Positions 10,313 to 21,109 of a DNA stretch of 64,000 nucleotides are shown piece by piece (within the stretch, counting starts at the first letter, position 1; each line of letters begins with the position of its first letter). Position numbers and translations under genes: made by a program. The notes below the pieces were generated by a model that had not been told where the DNA came from, made no database searches, and saw only the letters and a program-made list of their open reading frames with translations. The stretch lies in assembly GCA_964016885.1 (NCBI GenBank), contig OZ024744.1, positions 71,280,136 to 71,344,135 on the forward strand. Reading direction: 5' to 3'. The DNA comes from Eledone cirrhosa (lineage: Eukaryota > Mollusca > Cephalopoda > Octopoda > Eledonidae).

Positions 10313-11496
10313 TTAATTAATATATATACAAAGACTAAGGTCCTAGTAAGTAGACGAGAAAACAGAACCCAGATCCCCTTGGGGAAATAGCCTTGCTCAG
10401 TATGTAGGAAAGGTGTAGATAGGAACTCCATCTTCTGCGCCAAATGCAAACAATGGGTACACAAGAGATGTAGTGGGATCTCAGGAAGCTCAGCTAAGAA
10501 TGTGGGCTTCACATGTAGCAGCTGCGCTGGGACAGCAAGCAGCAAACAGCCACAGGAAACAAGCACCACCAAACTCTGGGTGGGCTCTGCAGAAACAGTA
10601 GACAGCTTCTGCTACCTAGGTGACCGAATTAGCAACGGAGGTGGGTGTTTGGAAAGTACAATAACTAGAGTAAGAACGGGATGGAAGAAGTTCAGGGAAC
10701 TACTGCCACTGCTAGCTGCAAAAGACTTCTCCCTCAAAATGAAGGGCAGACTGTATGATGCGTGTATACGAACAGCAATGTTACATGGTAGTGAGACCTG
10801 GGCGCTGTCTGTAGAAGACTTACGTAGATTAGAAAGAAACGAAGCCTGCATGCTCCAATGGATGTGTAATAGTAATATACGCAAACGGCAAAGTATAAAC
10901 GGATTGGGAGAGAGACTGAGCATAAGAGGAATCAAATGCTGTGTGCAGGAGAGGAGGATGCATTGGTATGGAAATGTGATGCATACAAAGGATGACAGCT
11001 GCATAAAAAGGTGCAGAGCACTAGAAGTCGATGGAAGCCGCAAAGTGGGGAAACCCAAGAAGACCTGGGATGAGGTGATAAAAGCCGACCTTACCCAATT
11101 ATACCTCTCAAAGGCAATGACACACGACTGTGACCTCTGGCGTCACGCAGTAATACAGAAGACCCGACTTCCCATGGGTACAAACCGAAACTGAAGCATA
11201 TAGACAATATGCCCCCACTCCCTCCCACTGCAAAGTGGTCGTGGATGTGCCATGGCAAAAAAGCACCCAGCCCACACTGTAAAGTGGACATGTAGGCGCC
11301 ATGGAAAAAAAGCACCCAGCACTCACTGTAAATGAGGTTGGTGTTAGGAAGGGCATCCAGCTGTAGAAATCAAGCCAGAATCAGTTCCTGTATGAGCAAG
11401 ACACGGTCAGCCGACCGGCTACTGCCCACAACAGGACAACCCATCTAACCGTGAAAGAACGGACGTAAAACGGTGATGTTTATGATGATGATGATT
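10313..11496 (+). mobile_element. LINE-A copy, 5'-truncated, best preserved 3' end
   Basis: Starts inside the region after the RT (AAGGTCCTAGTAAGTAGACG) and runs through the PHD-like finger, C-terminal domain, two 48-50 bp tail repeats (CACTGTAAAGTGGACATGTA), the conserved TTAGGAAGGGCATCCAGCTG block, and a short TGATGATGATG end. 5' truncation is the usual result of incomplete target-primed reverse transcription. Confidence 0.88.
10502..11194 (+). pseudogene. LINE-A ORF2 C-terminal part
   Basis: Open frame of 230 codons. The ATG is internal and is not the real start. Just upstream, in broken frames, lies the PHD-like finger (about 10400-10520) with W-V-H-K-R-C. Within the frame: FCYLGDRISNGGGCLES, the linker after the RT thumb; LKMKGRLYDACIRTAMLHGS and ETWALS; LRRLERNEACMLQWMC; RMHWYGNVM; and KKTWDEVIKADLTQLYLSKA. 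These are the standard last blocks of this LINE family. No catalytic residues lie here, so it cannot act alone. Confidence 0.85.
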
Positions 11497-11625
11497 TGGT
11501 ATGTAAAGAAATATTTTTAATGAGAATTTTAATTAATATTTTGTTAAATCAATTTTAAGAATGAAAACAACACTATTTCTTTGATTATTGGCAATAATTT
11601 CATTGGTATCAGAGATAAAAGAGGG

Positions 11626-12239
11626 CTATGGAGCATAGCACCTTCCTCTAGATCAGTCTCTGAGATATTTAAAAAACATGATCATTGAAGGGAGATGAAT
11701 TATAAAAATAATTGTATATTTTGTTGTATGATGAAGTGAAATAGAGAGTATACTTGAAAAAAAATGTAAGCTGATGGTGAAAAAGATCTTTGACACAAAC
11801 CTATATAGAAGGTACAACATTAAGAGGATCAACAATGGGACCATACCAATACTGAGATATTTTATGGCTAATATGTAATTTAAATGTAATATAAATGTGG
11901 TGAGAGATTGGAGACTCATTTAGCCTGAGAACATCATTATTTCTTTGGTTATTGGCAACAATTTAATTGGTATCAAAGATAAAAGAGGGCTATGGGGCAT
12001 TAGAGGGCTATGGGGCATTAGCTCTTTCATCAATGAATAAAATTATTTAAAAAGCATGCTATTAACATGTCGCATATATCTTCATATATGTGCTTTCATA
12101 TATCACTATTGAGATTTTTAACACTCACTACAAGCCAATGCTCACAAAACACTCATGGATTAAAGATAAAATGAATGTTTAATCAAAATATGTCTCTTAA
12201 TTCTCATTCATCTCCTCAACTCCTATCAATGCTTCCCTA
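11626..12239. repeat. Direct duplication, about 360 bp period
   Basis: The word TTATTGGCAATAATTTCATT with GATAAAAGAGGGCTATGG near 11575-11635 recurs as TTATTGGCAACAATTTAATT with the same follow-on near 11945-12000. There the GAGGGCTATGGGGCATTA unit is doubled. No coding content. Confidence 0.65.
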
Positions 12240-12915
12240 GTGTTGATGCCATACACCCAGCCTACTGTAAAGTGGTAGCACTAGTACCATGATAAAAATG
12301 GCCCCAACCAAACTAGTGCCACGACTAAAGCACCACAATCCAAGTGAAGAATAGATTGTGTGAGGTTTGAATGAAAAGTGTGATATCGCATGCTAGTGAG
12401 ACATGAGTGGCAAATTTAGAGGATATACAATGGCTGGAGAAAAATGAAGTGAGCATACTTCGATGGGTGCCCAATGTTTTTGAACAATGGTGTATGGATG
12501 AATTGAGAGAAAAGTTGAATATGAGAGGAATCAGTTGTAGTGTGCAAGAAAGATAACTCCAGTGGTTTAGACATGTGATGCATATGGATGAGGAATGTTG
12601 GAAAAAATTGCCATGTGATATCAGTGAAGGAAGCTGTAATAGAGGAAGGGAGAAAGCTGTGCTATTTGGACGTGGAATTTATATGAATGAGAAATGTTGG
12701 GTGAGGAAGTACTAGATGATACAAATGGAAGAAAACTGCAGATGAGACTAAGAGAAACTATGGCAGAGATAGTTAGAGCCGATCTCAAAAGGTTGAGCCT
12801 CACAGAGGAGTTGACAAAGGACCACTACCAGAGGGAGGGAAGCTGTGCTCGATAGAATCCATCCAACCCATGTAAGAATGGAAATGTGGACATAAAATGT
12901 GAAGGTGCATGCATG
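12240..12915 (+). pseudogene. LINE-A C-terminal fragment, heavily decayed
   Basis: Begins with two diverged tail repeats (CAGCCTACTGTAAAGTGGTA). Then a C-terminal block in several frames: a GSETW-like stretch, GWRKMK-like DNA, TGTGTGCAAGAAAG, and a late block ending CCATCCAACCCATGTAAGAA. A duplicated late part (GAATGAGAAATGTTGGGTGA) suggests internal rearrangement. Confidence 0.6.
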
Positions 12916-13539
12916 CTAGTGGACTGAGGTGGTATGTTTTATTCATGATTTGACGACTCTGCAGAATCCAATCTTCATATTGACTCGAATCTTCTTTGTC
13001 CACTTAGGAAGTTCAGTACTTATGAGGTTTTAAGCAGGGTGGCAGGTCTCACTTAGAAATGAGTCAGGAGGATGTTATCCTTGAAAGGTCAGGCAGAGAT
13101 AGTGAATACTTACATCACATCTGTTGACATTTATCATCTGACTATCATGCCTTGTCCTTGTCCCTGTCTCACCAGATTGGAACATTTGTTCTTCCATTTC
13201 TTGTGAAAAGGCCATGTCCCACTAGTCAGATGGTCCATATGTTGCCAACACTCACTATATGGGGGGACCTGGCATGCTGTAGCTGTTGATGTGCAAACAT
13301 GTGCCAATGCTGCAACATTTGCAGAGATTCCTGGATGGTGAGGAGCTATCACATTTTGTTTGACATACTTTTCTGCAGCTCATTTCCTTGATGGCCTTGA
13401 TGATGAAAGAACCAAGGCAGGATGCCTAGCATTTAGATATCAGGCTCTTAAGCCTTCTATTAGTTGGGTTAATTGGGAAATGTAATCAGCGTAAGTTCCA
13501 CATTAGCAATCTATAGAAGATCAGTGTGACAATATTCTC
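12916..13539. other. Unassigned stretch
   Basis: About 50 bp near 12965-13025 (CTTCTTTGTCCACTTAGGAA) matches 32705-32750 inverted; both lie beside a LINE-A end. Otherwise nothing recognisable. Confidence 0.45.
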
Positions 13540-14095
13540 AAGGAAGTCCTGGGTATCAATGAAAATGAACAGGCTGATCTCTTCCGGATGATTTTTGGGC
13601 CAGGGATTATGGACAATTTTCAGAAATTTCTAGCCTAGTAGTGCTACTGGGGGAGGGGGGAGGGGGGGCATTATCAGTTCAGGATAAACTCTGCAGGCAT
13701 GGAAGTACAGTCAGACTGGTCTGTCCAAGATGCACACAACATGGACTTTTTCAATGCCTGTGTATTGCTGACCTCTGAAGTCATGTTGAAAAACTGTTGT
13801 CCCATATAGGATGGATATGGCTATCTTCTGAGTCTATCATGAAGATTGACCTACCACCCACCTTTAACATAGAAGTGTGAGCAGTTTTCCTTTGTCTGGT
13901 GGCTATGATAAATAAGGTTGTGTGGTGGATAAGACTGAAAGGATTGAAGACAGACACATTCTTCTTTGGTCAAGCTCTCACTGACTTTTCTGACTTTTCT
14001 GGTAAGGAAGGTGAGGATAGAGTCGGAGGTGGTCCTTTGTCATTTATCAAAAATATCTGTATTGCAATCCCTAGAGGGTTAGTGGAGGGCAAGAA
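13540..14095 (+). pseudogene. LINE-B ORF2 C-terminal domain, copy 1
   Basis: Translates in shifting frames to blocks matching the C-terminus of the LINE-B at 57189-57791: a KEVLGINENEQADLFRMIFG-like start, GPGIMDNFQKFLA, a VRLVCPRCTQ-like zinc-binding start, then KVVWWIRLKGLKTDTFFFG (13910-13980). A GGGGGAGGGGGGAGGGGGGG tract interrupts it near 13646-13668. Confidence 0.7.
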
Positions 14096-14455
14096 TGACA
14101 TCCTTGGGGAAACTCTGGGTGTCGCGAAAGCCAACTAGTTATTCTCTTCGGGAGGGATTTCAGTCCAGGGCCAATGGATAACATCCAGAAGTCCATAGCC
14201 TGGCAGTGATACCGGGGAGCTTTGCCAGTTCGAGATAAACTTTACAGGCAGGGAGGTGCTATCAGCCGGACCTGTCCGAGATGCACGAGGGGCAATGAGA
14301 CAGTCCTGAACGTACTTGTTCAGTGTCTGAGCATCACTGACTAGTGGATTTATGTAAAACAACTGCTGCCACATGTAGGACAGATCCATCTATCAGCTGA
14401 GTTTATCATGAACATTGTCCCACCACCCTCCTTTAACCAGGAAGAGCAGACAGTT
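14096..14455 (+). pseudogene. LINE-B ORF2 C-terminal domain, copy 2 in tandem
   Basis: Starts again at the same domain boundary as copy 1 (DILGETLGVAKAN, then SPGPMDNIQKSIAWQ-like DNA), followed by the zinc-binding CPRCTRGNETVLN-like block and ending around GTCCCACCACCCTCCTTTAA. Copies 1 and 2 differ, so this is an old duplication or two insertions. Confidence 0.65.
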
Positions 14456-14765
14456 TTTATCAGAGTTGGTGTTAGGAAGAGCATCCAGCAGTCATAAAAT
14501 TCCAGCAAACACACAGACCCGATATGTGCAAGGTATGGCACACCCATCTGGCCAGACTTGTCACATAACAGAACCAGCCAGTTCTACACTGAAGACATAG
14601 TTGGTGTTAGGAAGGGCATCTAACTGTAAAAATTCCAGCCAAAATACAATTTCGTTTGAGGAAGATACGGTGTGGCCAACTAGCCAGACTTGTTTCATAA
14701 CATGGTCAAACTGTCTAACCCATGCAAGCATAGAAAAATAGACATTAAATGGGGATGATGATAAA
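14456..14765 (+). repeat. Two tandem LINE-A 3' tails
   Basis: GTTGGTGTTAGGAAGAGCAT and again GTTGGTGTTAGGAAGGGCAT, about 130 bp apart, the second ending GGGGATGATGATAA. Joined directly to LINE-B sequence without a coding LINE-A part. Confidence 0.75.
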
Positions 14766-14867
14766 CACACACGCAATTTGTGGCTAGCAGAAATGTCTAT
14801 TTATGTATTTTAGAATCTCACAGGGTATATTATAAGGTCTGTATGTATTGATATCTGCACATCTCAA

Positions 14868-15223
14868 CGGCGATGACACAGGACCGTGACCTCTGGCATC
14901 ATGCAGTAATACAGAAGACTCGACTTCCCACGGGAACAAGTCGAAGCATATTGACAATATGCCCCCATCCTCTTCCACTGCAATATGGTCGTGGAGGTGT
15001 CATGACAAAAAAACACTCAGTCCACACTGTAAATTGGATGTGTAGGCGCCACGGAAAAAAAGCACACAGTACTCACTGTAAATGAGGTTGGTGTAAGGAA
15101 GGGCATCCAGCTGTAGAAATCAAGCCAGAATCGGTTCTTGTATGAACAAGACAAGGTCACCCTACCTAACATTGCCCACAATAGGACAACCCATGCCAGC
15201 GTGAAAGAATGGATGTAAAACGT

Positions 15224-15257
<34 letters not shown>
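14868..15257 (+). mobile_element. LINE-A 3' end, strongly 5'-truncated
   Basis: Keeps only the last coding residues (ATGACACAGGACCGTGACCT, equivalent to MTQDRDLWHHAVIQKTRLP), two tail repeats, the AAGGGCATCCAGCTGTAG block and a (GAT)9-type end at 15225-15257. Confidence 0.85.
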
Positions 15258-15258
<1 letters not shown>

Positions 15259-16254
15259 CAGAGTGACATCTAAAATATTTAGCATTGAGAAGGTCCAAGG
15301 GGATGTTGGGGCTTAAGGGGGCAGTAGTGATGATATAATAGTATATTAAATATTAAATGATACATATATATAAATATAGTAAAATAAAAAAAATATATAA
15401 TATTTATTTATACATAGTAAATATTATATTATTTATTATATATAAATTAATGATTTTATTTATTATATATTATTTACAATTTGCATGTAGGCAGGTTTCT
15501 CTGGAAATATTATGTGGCAACACTGTAAACCAACACTGTGGCATCTTGATCTCTCTTTCAGAGTATCTTGGGCAGAGTTTCTCAGCCTGAGGTAAATATA
15601 CCCACAAGGGGTAAATTTAATGGTTCTGGATTTGTACATATTTTTCTTCAATTATGATTTTAAATAATCTGAAGTAGAGAAGAAAATTTGAAGTAGACAT
15701 ATTTTGTTTATTAAAATACTAATTTGTTTTCTTTCAACCATTTTTGACTTTATTTATTTATCTTTTATATATTTCTTAATTACCATGTTGCCCATGTAGT
15801 TAGTTTAATTCAGAGGAGAACAACACAACTCTTTCAACAAATGAAGAATGAAATAGAAATAAAACATTAACATGGCTGAATGCTTGACATCCATTCTCTC
15901 TACTTGCCTGTGGCAGGCGTGTATGTTATCTTGTGTCTTGATTGGAGAGATTTATTTTAGTTTTTTTTTTAGTTTAGAAGTAAAAATATTGTTTCCACAT
16001 CAAACTAACCTTCATTGTTACATTTCTATATGATAATTTACTGGGTATTTCACTTCAATGCTCAGCACCCGAGTAGTTACCATAGTAACAATATCTCTGT
16101 GATTCTATTTCATGTTTTTTTTTCTCTCTCCTGTCTAACCCTTGAATGTTGAATGCTGTTGATCTTGTGAAAAACTTTGTAACTCACAATCATAATTTAT
16201 TGTTTAGTTGTTTGATTTTTATTTATTTTTAACCAGATTATTGTATAATGCATC
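15258..16254. other. Unassigned AT-rich stretch
   Basis: TA- and ATT-rich near 15350-15480. Near 15575 the sequence GAGTTTCTCAGCCTGAGGTA resembles one end of a hAT element, but no matching second end was found. Confidence 0.4.
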
Positions 16255-16875
16255 ATGTCAAAGAAAAATAGAACTTACGTTGAATCATATGCAGGCTTTG
16301 GCTTTATGATTACAGATGGTGTTCAGAAATCACATTGTAATTTTTTGTTCAAAAGTGTTGAGAAATGGGTCTTAAGCTTTCAATTTTGAAAGTTCACTTT
16401 ACTTCTAGCCAGCCATCAAACATATACAAATGAGGACTAAGAATCTTTGATAGCTAAATATGTTCAATTCTGTTGAAGTTGGAACATTACCCAGTCTAGG
16501 ATTCACATCTGAAAACAGAACTATTTTTGGAATTATCTTGTCATATTGCTTTCAGGATTGCAAAAATCAAAAGACCGCGTATAAAATTAGGCAAGAACTT
16601 GTGAAACTGTATTAAAGTCGTTTGTTGAAAAGAAATGAAGCTGAAAGTTCTGAAAATTGTATTATCAGATAATAGGTATGTTCTAGTATTGGTGAGATGT
16701 CTCATGACATTCTAGGGCATATCATAGATGAAATTCAAGCAAAAACTGCAAGAATCAGTCTCTAGTTGCTTTGGTGAACATTTAGTTGGATGTCAGACTG
16801 TGCCCAATTAATGTAGTTTTTGATCATTAAATGATTGCTGGCTAAATAAAGGATAATTTTTTGCTATATGGACAG
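16255..16875 (+). pseudogene. hAT-type transposase relic (ZBED5-like N-terminus)
   Basis: An ATG at 16255 opens SKKNRTYVESYAGFGFMI, then DGVQKSHCNFLFKS, and after frameshifts LLASHQTYTNED and SHDILGHIIDEIQA-like DNA. This order (a KR-Y-x-x-Y-x-x-F-G-F start, a BED-finger-like segment, a SHxxxxxxD block, then I-D-E-I-Q) is that of ZBED5/SCAND3-like domesticated or mobile hAT transposases. Many stops. The catalytic DDE region is not seen; the reading is lost at the next insert. Confidence 0.55.
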
Positions 16876-17462
16876 AGGTGTAACAAGGGAAAATAGTACC
16901 TATGGCAAACATTGAAATTGCACCCCTGCCCATGCAGCAAGATATATAGTAGTTGTTAGACAGTGGGATTGACAGTGTAGTTTAAATAAATGAGGGTTTA
17001 GGGTATTAAACTGCATTTTCATTTGTTCCACAGGTATCCTTTATGCTTAAGTATATGTAAAGTATTGTCAAAAGTGTATTTAAAAGGAGTGATCTGTGTA
17101 ATACTGATCTTTGACAAATATTAAAGGGAGGGATCTGTGTAATATTGATCTGTAACAAATATTAAAATATTTGACGAGTCATACTATGAGCTATACCTCT
17201 GTGATCATGTAGTTCCCACCACTGTAGTTTTACCTATGGGCCTAATAATTTATATAAAAGGTTTAATGATCCAACCACCATAGTGTTTCCCACCCATGAT
17301 AATCAAAGATAGATCATACATTAGCAAAAGTTTCTTTTTTCCCTCTGATGATAGCTTATCTGACATTAATAGAAAGTTCTCCCAGTCCAGGTAGTGCCCC
17401 ACCCCTTCAAGTGGTGCCCATGGCATGTGTCATGCTTGCCATACCCTAGATACACCTCTGTA
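16876..17462. mobile_element. Non-autonomous hAT-like transposon, 587 bp
   Basis: Ends CAGAGGTGTAAC and TACACCTCTG are inverted repeats of about 10 bp. The flanking octamers TATATGGA and TAACTGGG agree at 5 of 8 bases, weakly suggesting an 8-bp hAT duplication. The interior is non-coding and contains a direct repeat, GATCTGTGTAATACTGATCT, near 17090-17160. It lies at the point where the ZBED5-like relic stops. Confidence 0.55.
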
Positions 17463-17800
17463 ACTGGGGATTTGGAAGAGACAATGAAAGTGTTGGAGAT
17501 TCTAGACAATATAGACACTCTGTATAGCAGGAGGGTTCAGAGAAACAGGCACACAAATTTCTATAATTAGAAAGTAAGGGGAAGAAGTAACAATATTCTT
17601 GAACTCAATATTGAAATTTGTCAGGACTTGGATGATTTCAAAACCAGCTCCAATTATTATTGTGATGGTATGATGTTTGATAATGCTACCTTCTGGATAA
17701 CCCATTCTTTCCATACAAAATTGGAAGAGATTAATGATGATAACTTGTACAAAGGTGAATTGATAAGAATTCTTTATGGAGACAGGCAAGGTTCTCAATA
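17463..17800. other. Unassigned stretch
   Basis: No recognisable feature. A 98-codon minus-strand frame here shows no family motif. Confidence 0.4.
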
Positions 17801-17857
17801 TTAACCCTTTACCTTATACATTACTCTATATTTATTATTATATTTTCATGGTGAACC

Positions 17858-18712
17858 TAGCGTTGATAAGTAGGAAAGAGGACAAAACTCTGATTCCATC
17901 AGAGAAATCGCCATGTTCGATATGTAGAAAAGGAGTTGGTATAAATTCTATAGAATGTACACAATGCTGATCTTGGGTACACAAGAGATTTAGTGGGATA
18001 GCAGGCAAATTAACAGGTAGGGAAAACTACATATGCCGATATTCAGGGAAATTTGACAGTAGAAGTTGCAGGTAGAATCTATAGAGATGGTTGATAGCTT
18101 CTGATACCTAAGTGATCAGATTAGCAAGGGAGGAGGGTGCTCCGAGGTCATAGTATCTAGAATAAGGATGGGTTGGAATAAGTTTAGAGAGCTGCTTCCT
18201 CTGTTGACAAGAAGGGTTTCTCCCTATGAACGAAAGGCTGGTTATATGATGCCTGTGTGAGATGCGCAAGGCTGCATGGTAGTGAGACATGGGCAACAAC
18301 TGCGGAGGATATGTGATGGCTGGAGAGAAATGAAGCAGGCATGCTCCAATGGATGTGCAATGTCAATGTGCATGAACGACCAAGCATAGAGTTGAGTGTG
18401 AAGCTGTGTATTAGAGGGATAAACTGTAGTGTGTGGGAAAGAAAACTTTGTTAGTATGGACATGTGATGCGCATGGAGGATGACTGCCGGGTGAAGAAGT
18501 GCCAAGAAATCCCAGTGGAAGGAAGACGCAGTAGAGGAAGACTATGAAAATCATGGGCAGAGATGGTGAGAGCTAACCTCAGATCACTGAAGCTCACAGA
18601 GGAGATGACGAAGGACCGTGAAGAATGGAGAGATGCTGTACTGAATAGTACCCATCCCACCCTTGCAAGCAGGGAAAAGTGGATGTAAAATGATGATGAT
18701 GATGATGATATG
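17858..18712 (+). pseudogene. LINE-A fragment inserted in MITE M3
   Basis: Begins near the end of the RT and encodes the clearest PHD-like finger in the window: CSICRKGVGINSIECTQC, then WVHKRFSGI. Downstream frames are broken but retain DNA for the RLERNEAGMLQWMC, GHVMRMEDDC and KLTEEMTKDREEW-like blocks. Ends AAAATGATGATGATGATGAT. Poorly conserved coding frame indicates age. Confidence 0.75.
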
Positions 18713-18794
18713 TAAAGCTTTACCTCACATAATATTGATTCTATGAGATTTTGATATTATTTATTTTGAGAACAATACTTTAACATCAGTATGT

Positions 18795-18906
18795 TTTTGT
18801 CGTGACACCTACACGATCAATTTACAGTGTGGACTGGGCACTATTTGTTGTGACACCTACACAACCACTTTACAGTGTGAGTTGGGTGCTTTTTGTCATG
18901 TCACCA
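18795..18906 (-). repeat. LINE-A tail repeats inserted in MITE M3
   Basis: Two-plus minus-strand 48-bp units (TTTTTGTCGTGACACCTACA, TTTACAGTGTGGACTGGGCA) with no GATGAT end, sitting within the MITE. Confidence 0.7.
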
Positions 18907-18985
18907 GTTACAGCTGGTTTGAACAAACAGAAAATAGTGAGAGAATTTTGGCTGAATACGGCTGATTTAAATGCTAAAGGATTAA

Positions 18986-19248
18986 TAGTCATCAAAATGG
19001 AGCAGTGATCTTGATTAGTTTTCAAAGATGATATAAAATTCTTTCAACAACTGCACTAAGAATCTCCAATATCATAAGTGAAAAACAAAAAGCTTTGAAC
19101 CAATTTCTTATTATAATCTTCTGATGAAGGTATTTTAGTCTCAAAATATTAGGACAGATAAATAAAATAACAGATAACACACTAACATATTTGTTGCCTT
19201 TAATTTTTCCAAAGCATACTGCCCATATTACATTTTCATAGCTTTCAA
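18986..19248 (+). repeat. Possible PLE terminus remnant
   Basis: TTCTGATGAAGGTATTTTAG followed by TCTCAAAATATTAGGAC resembles the CTGATGA...GAAA boxes of PLE ends, with the second box decayed. The sequence around M4 (TTTTCATAGCTTTCAAA, then AATGCTTCAAGCAAACTACA) also occurs without a MITE just before the PLE at 5810-5870. Confidence 0.4.
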
Positions 19249-19463
19249 ATAACCCTTTAGCATTTAAACCGGCCATATCCAGCCAGAATTCTCTCACTTC
19301 TTTCTTTTTAAACTGGCCATAACCAGCTGCTCATACTGATGTTAAAGTATTGTTCTCAAAATGAATAAATCAAAATCTCGTTGATTCAATATTATGTGAA
19401 ATAAAGTGTTTACCATGAAAATACAATAGTATATATTGAGTAATGTAAATGCTAAAGGGTTAA
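19249..19463. mobile_element. MITE M4, nearly complete
   Basis: Ends ATAACCCTTTAGCATTTA and TAAATGCTAAAGGGTTAA are a near-perfect inverted repeat with TTAA (one side mutated to ATAA). Carries the ATTCTCTCACTTCTTT and TTGTTCTCAAAATGAATAAA blocks of the family. The related sequence at 5810-5870 lacks it. Confidence 0.88.
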
Positions 19464-19554
19464 TGTGTTACTATATACACTTACACAATGCTTCAAGCAA
19501 ACTACAACACCATCATATATATGATAGTCAAGGGTTGTGTAAAAATAACGTTTT

Positions 19555-19655
19555 ATATAAACATATAAGTGGTAGTGCTGGTGCCATTACAAAAAGCACC
19601 TAGTCTACACTGAGAGGTGGAAGTGCTAGAGTCATGATAAAATGTTCCTAGTACA
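19555..19655 (+). repeat. LINE-A tail repeats, isolated
   Basis: Two diverged 48-bp units (GGTAGTGCTGGTGCCATTAC) in plus orientation, abutting the 3' end of an oppositely oriented LINE-A. Confidence 0.65.
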
Positions 19656-20893
19656 CATCACCATCATCATCGTTTTATGTCCATTTGTCCATGCTAGCAT
19701 GGTTAGATGAGTTGTCCTGTTGTGGGCAATGCCAGGTCAGGTGACCATGTCTTGCACATACAGAACTGATTTTGGCTTGGTTTCTACAGCTGGATGCCCT
19801 TCCTAATGCTAATCTCATTTACAGTGAGTACTGGATGCTTTTTGTTGTGACACCTACACCACTTTACAGTGTGGACTGGGCGCTACTTTTCATGACACCT
19901 ACACAACCACTTTACAGTGTGAGCAGGGTGCTTTTTGTCATGTCACCAACATGACCACTTTACAGTGTGGGCTGGGGGCTTCACTGGATGCATACTTCTT
20001 GGGAGATGTATGGGATGGTGCATACTGTATATATGCTTCAGCTCCAGCCTGTACCCATGGGAAGTTGGGTCTTTTGTATCACTGCTTAATGCCAGAGGTC
20101 TTGGTCCTGTGTCATTGCCTTTGAGAGATGCTATTGGGCAAGGTCAACTTTTATCACCTCATCCCAGCTATTCTTGGGTATCGTCACCCCAAGGTACTCA
20201 TCGACTTTGAGCATTCTGCAACTTTTTATGCAGCTGTCATCCTTCATATGCATCATATGTCCATACCAATGCAGTCTCCTCTCCTGCACACAGCATTTTA
20301 TTCCTCTTATGCCTAATTTTTCTCTCAGTTCGTTTACACTTCGCTGTTCTCATATATTACAATTACACATCCATTGGAGCATGCAAGCTTCATTTCTTTC
20401 CAATCTATGCAAGTCTTCTGCACTCAACACCCTGGCCTCACTACCATGCAACATTGCTGTTCATAAGCACGCATCATATAGTCTGTCTTTCATTTTGAGG
20501 GAAAAGCCTTTTGCAGCTAGAAATGGTAGTAACTCCTTGAACTTCTTCCATCCCATTCTTCCTATGGCTTCTGTACTGTCAGAACACCCCCTTTCACTGC
20601 TAATTTGGTCACCTATGTAGCAGAAGCTGTCTACAGTTTCAACCGAGCCTTCCCAGAATTTGATAGTGCTTGTTTCCTGTGGTTGTTTGCAGCTTCCTGT
20701 CCCAGTGCAGCTGCTATATATAAAGCCTACATTCTTAGCTAAACTTCTTGAGATCTCACTACATCTCTTGTGTACCCATAATTAGTATTTGGGACAAAGG
20801 ATGGAATTTCTACCTACACCTTTCCTACATACTAAGCAAAATCATCTCCCTAAGGGGATCAGGGTTCTATTTTCTTACACATATGTATAGAAT
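19656..20893 (-). mobile_element. LINE-A copy, 5'-truncated
   Basis: Mirror image of the 10.3-kb copy. Reading from 20893 downward: KVLVSRRENRTLIP-like start with a decayed finger, then the C-terminal blocks, three to four tail repeats (19820-19960), the AAGGGCATCCAGCTGTAGAA block and a CATCATCATC end at 19660. An additional 5'-like piece (GCAGTATGCACCATCCC) lies between tail and coding part. Stops break the frame throughout. 5' truncation falls at almost the same point as in the 10.3-kb copy. Confidence 0.8.
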
Positions 20894-21109
20894 TGAATGC
20901 AGGACATTTCAGTTGAATAATATGCGATGAAGAATGTCAATGGAGACAAAAACAATCACAGTGTAAGTGACAGGCTAGGAAGAAAGATTAACTGGTAGCA
21001 AATGCCACATTTAGGCAATGTGAAAAACACTGAGACAAAAGAACAAGACAATAGTCACATCTATTTATCTTATGTATCACTCTAAGGTGAGGCAGTAAGC
21101 ATAACTTCA

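Larger units (their letters stand above)
10010..11625 (+). repeat. Interspersed repeat R1, copy 1, filled by LINE-A
   Basis: Sequence at 10010-10312 and 11497-11625 is homologous to one continuous block at 24958-25370 on the other strand. Shared words include TTGGGAGGTGAGGAAGTGCT and TTTCATTGGTATCAG. The intervening LINE-A is absent from the other copy, which therefore acts as the empty site. The nature of R1 is unknown. Confidence 0.75.
17801..18985. mobile_element. MITE M3, split into three pieces by two inserts
   Basis: Left part 17801-17857 (TTAACCCTTTACC to TTTTCATGGTGAA), middle 18713-18794 (AGATTTTGATATTATTTATT to TTAACATCAGTATG) and right 18907-18985 (GCTGGTTTGAACAAACAGAA to ATGCTAAAGGATTAA). 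Joined in order, they align with the uninterrupted copies M4 and M5. Confidence 0.85.

Noticed and set aside
20174..20620. Plus-strand 148-codon frame
   Set aside because: Antisense of the LINE-A C-terminal domain, which explains its length.
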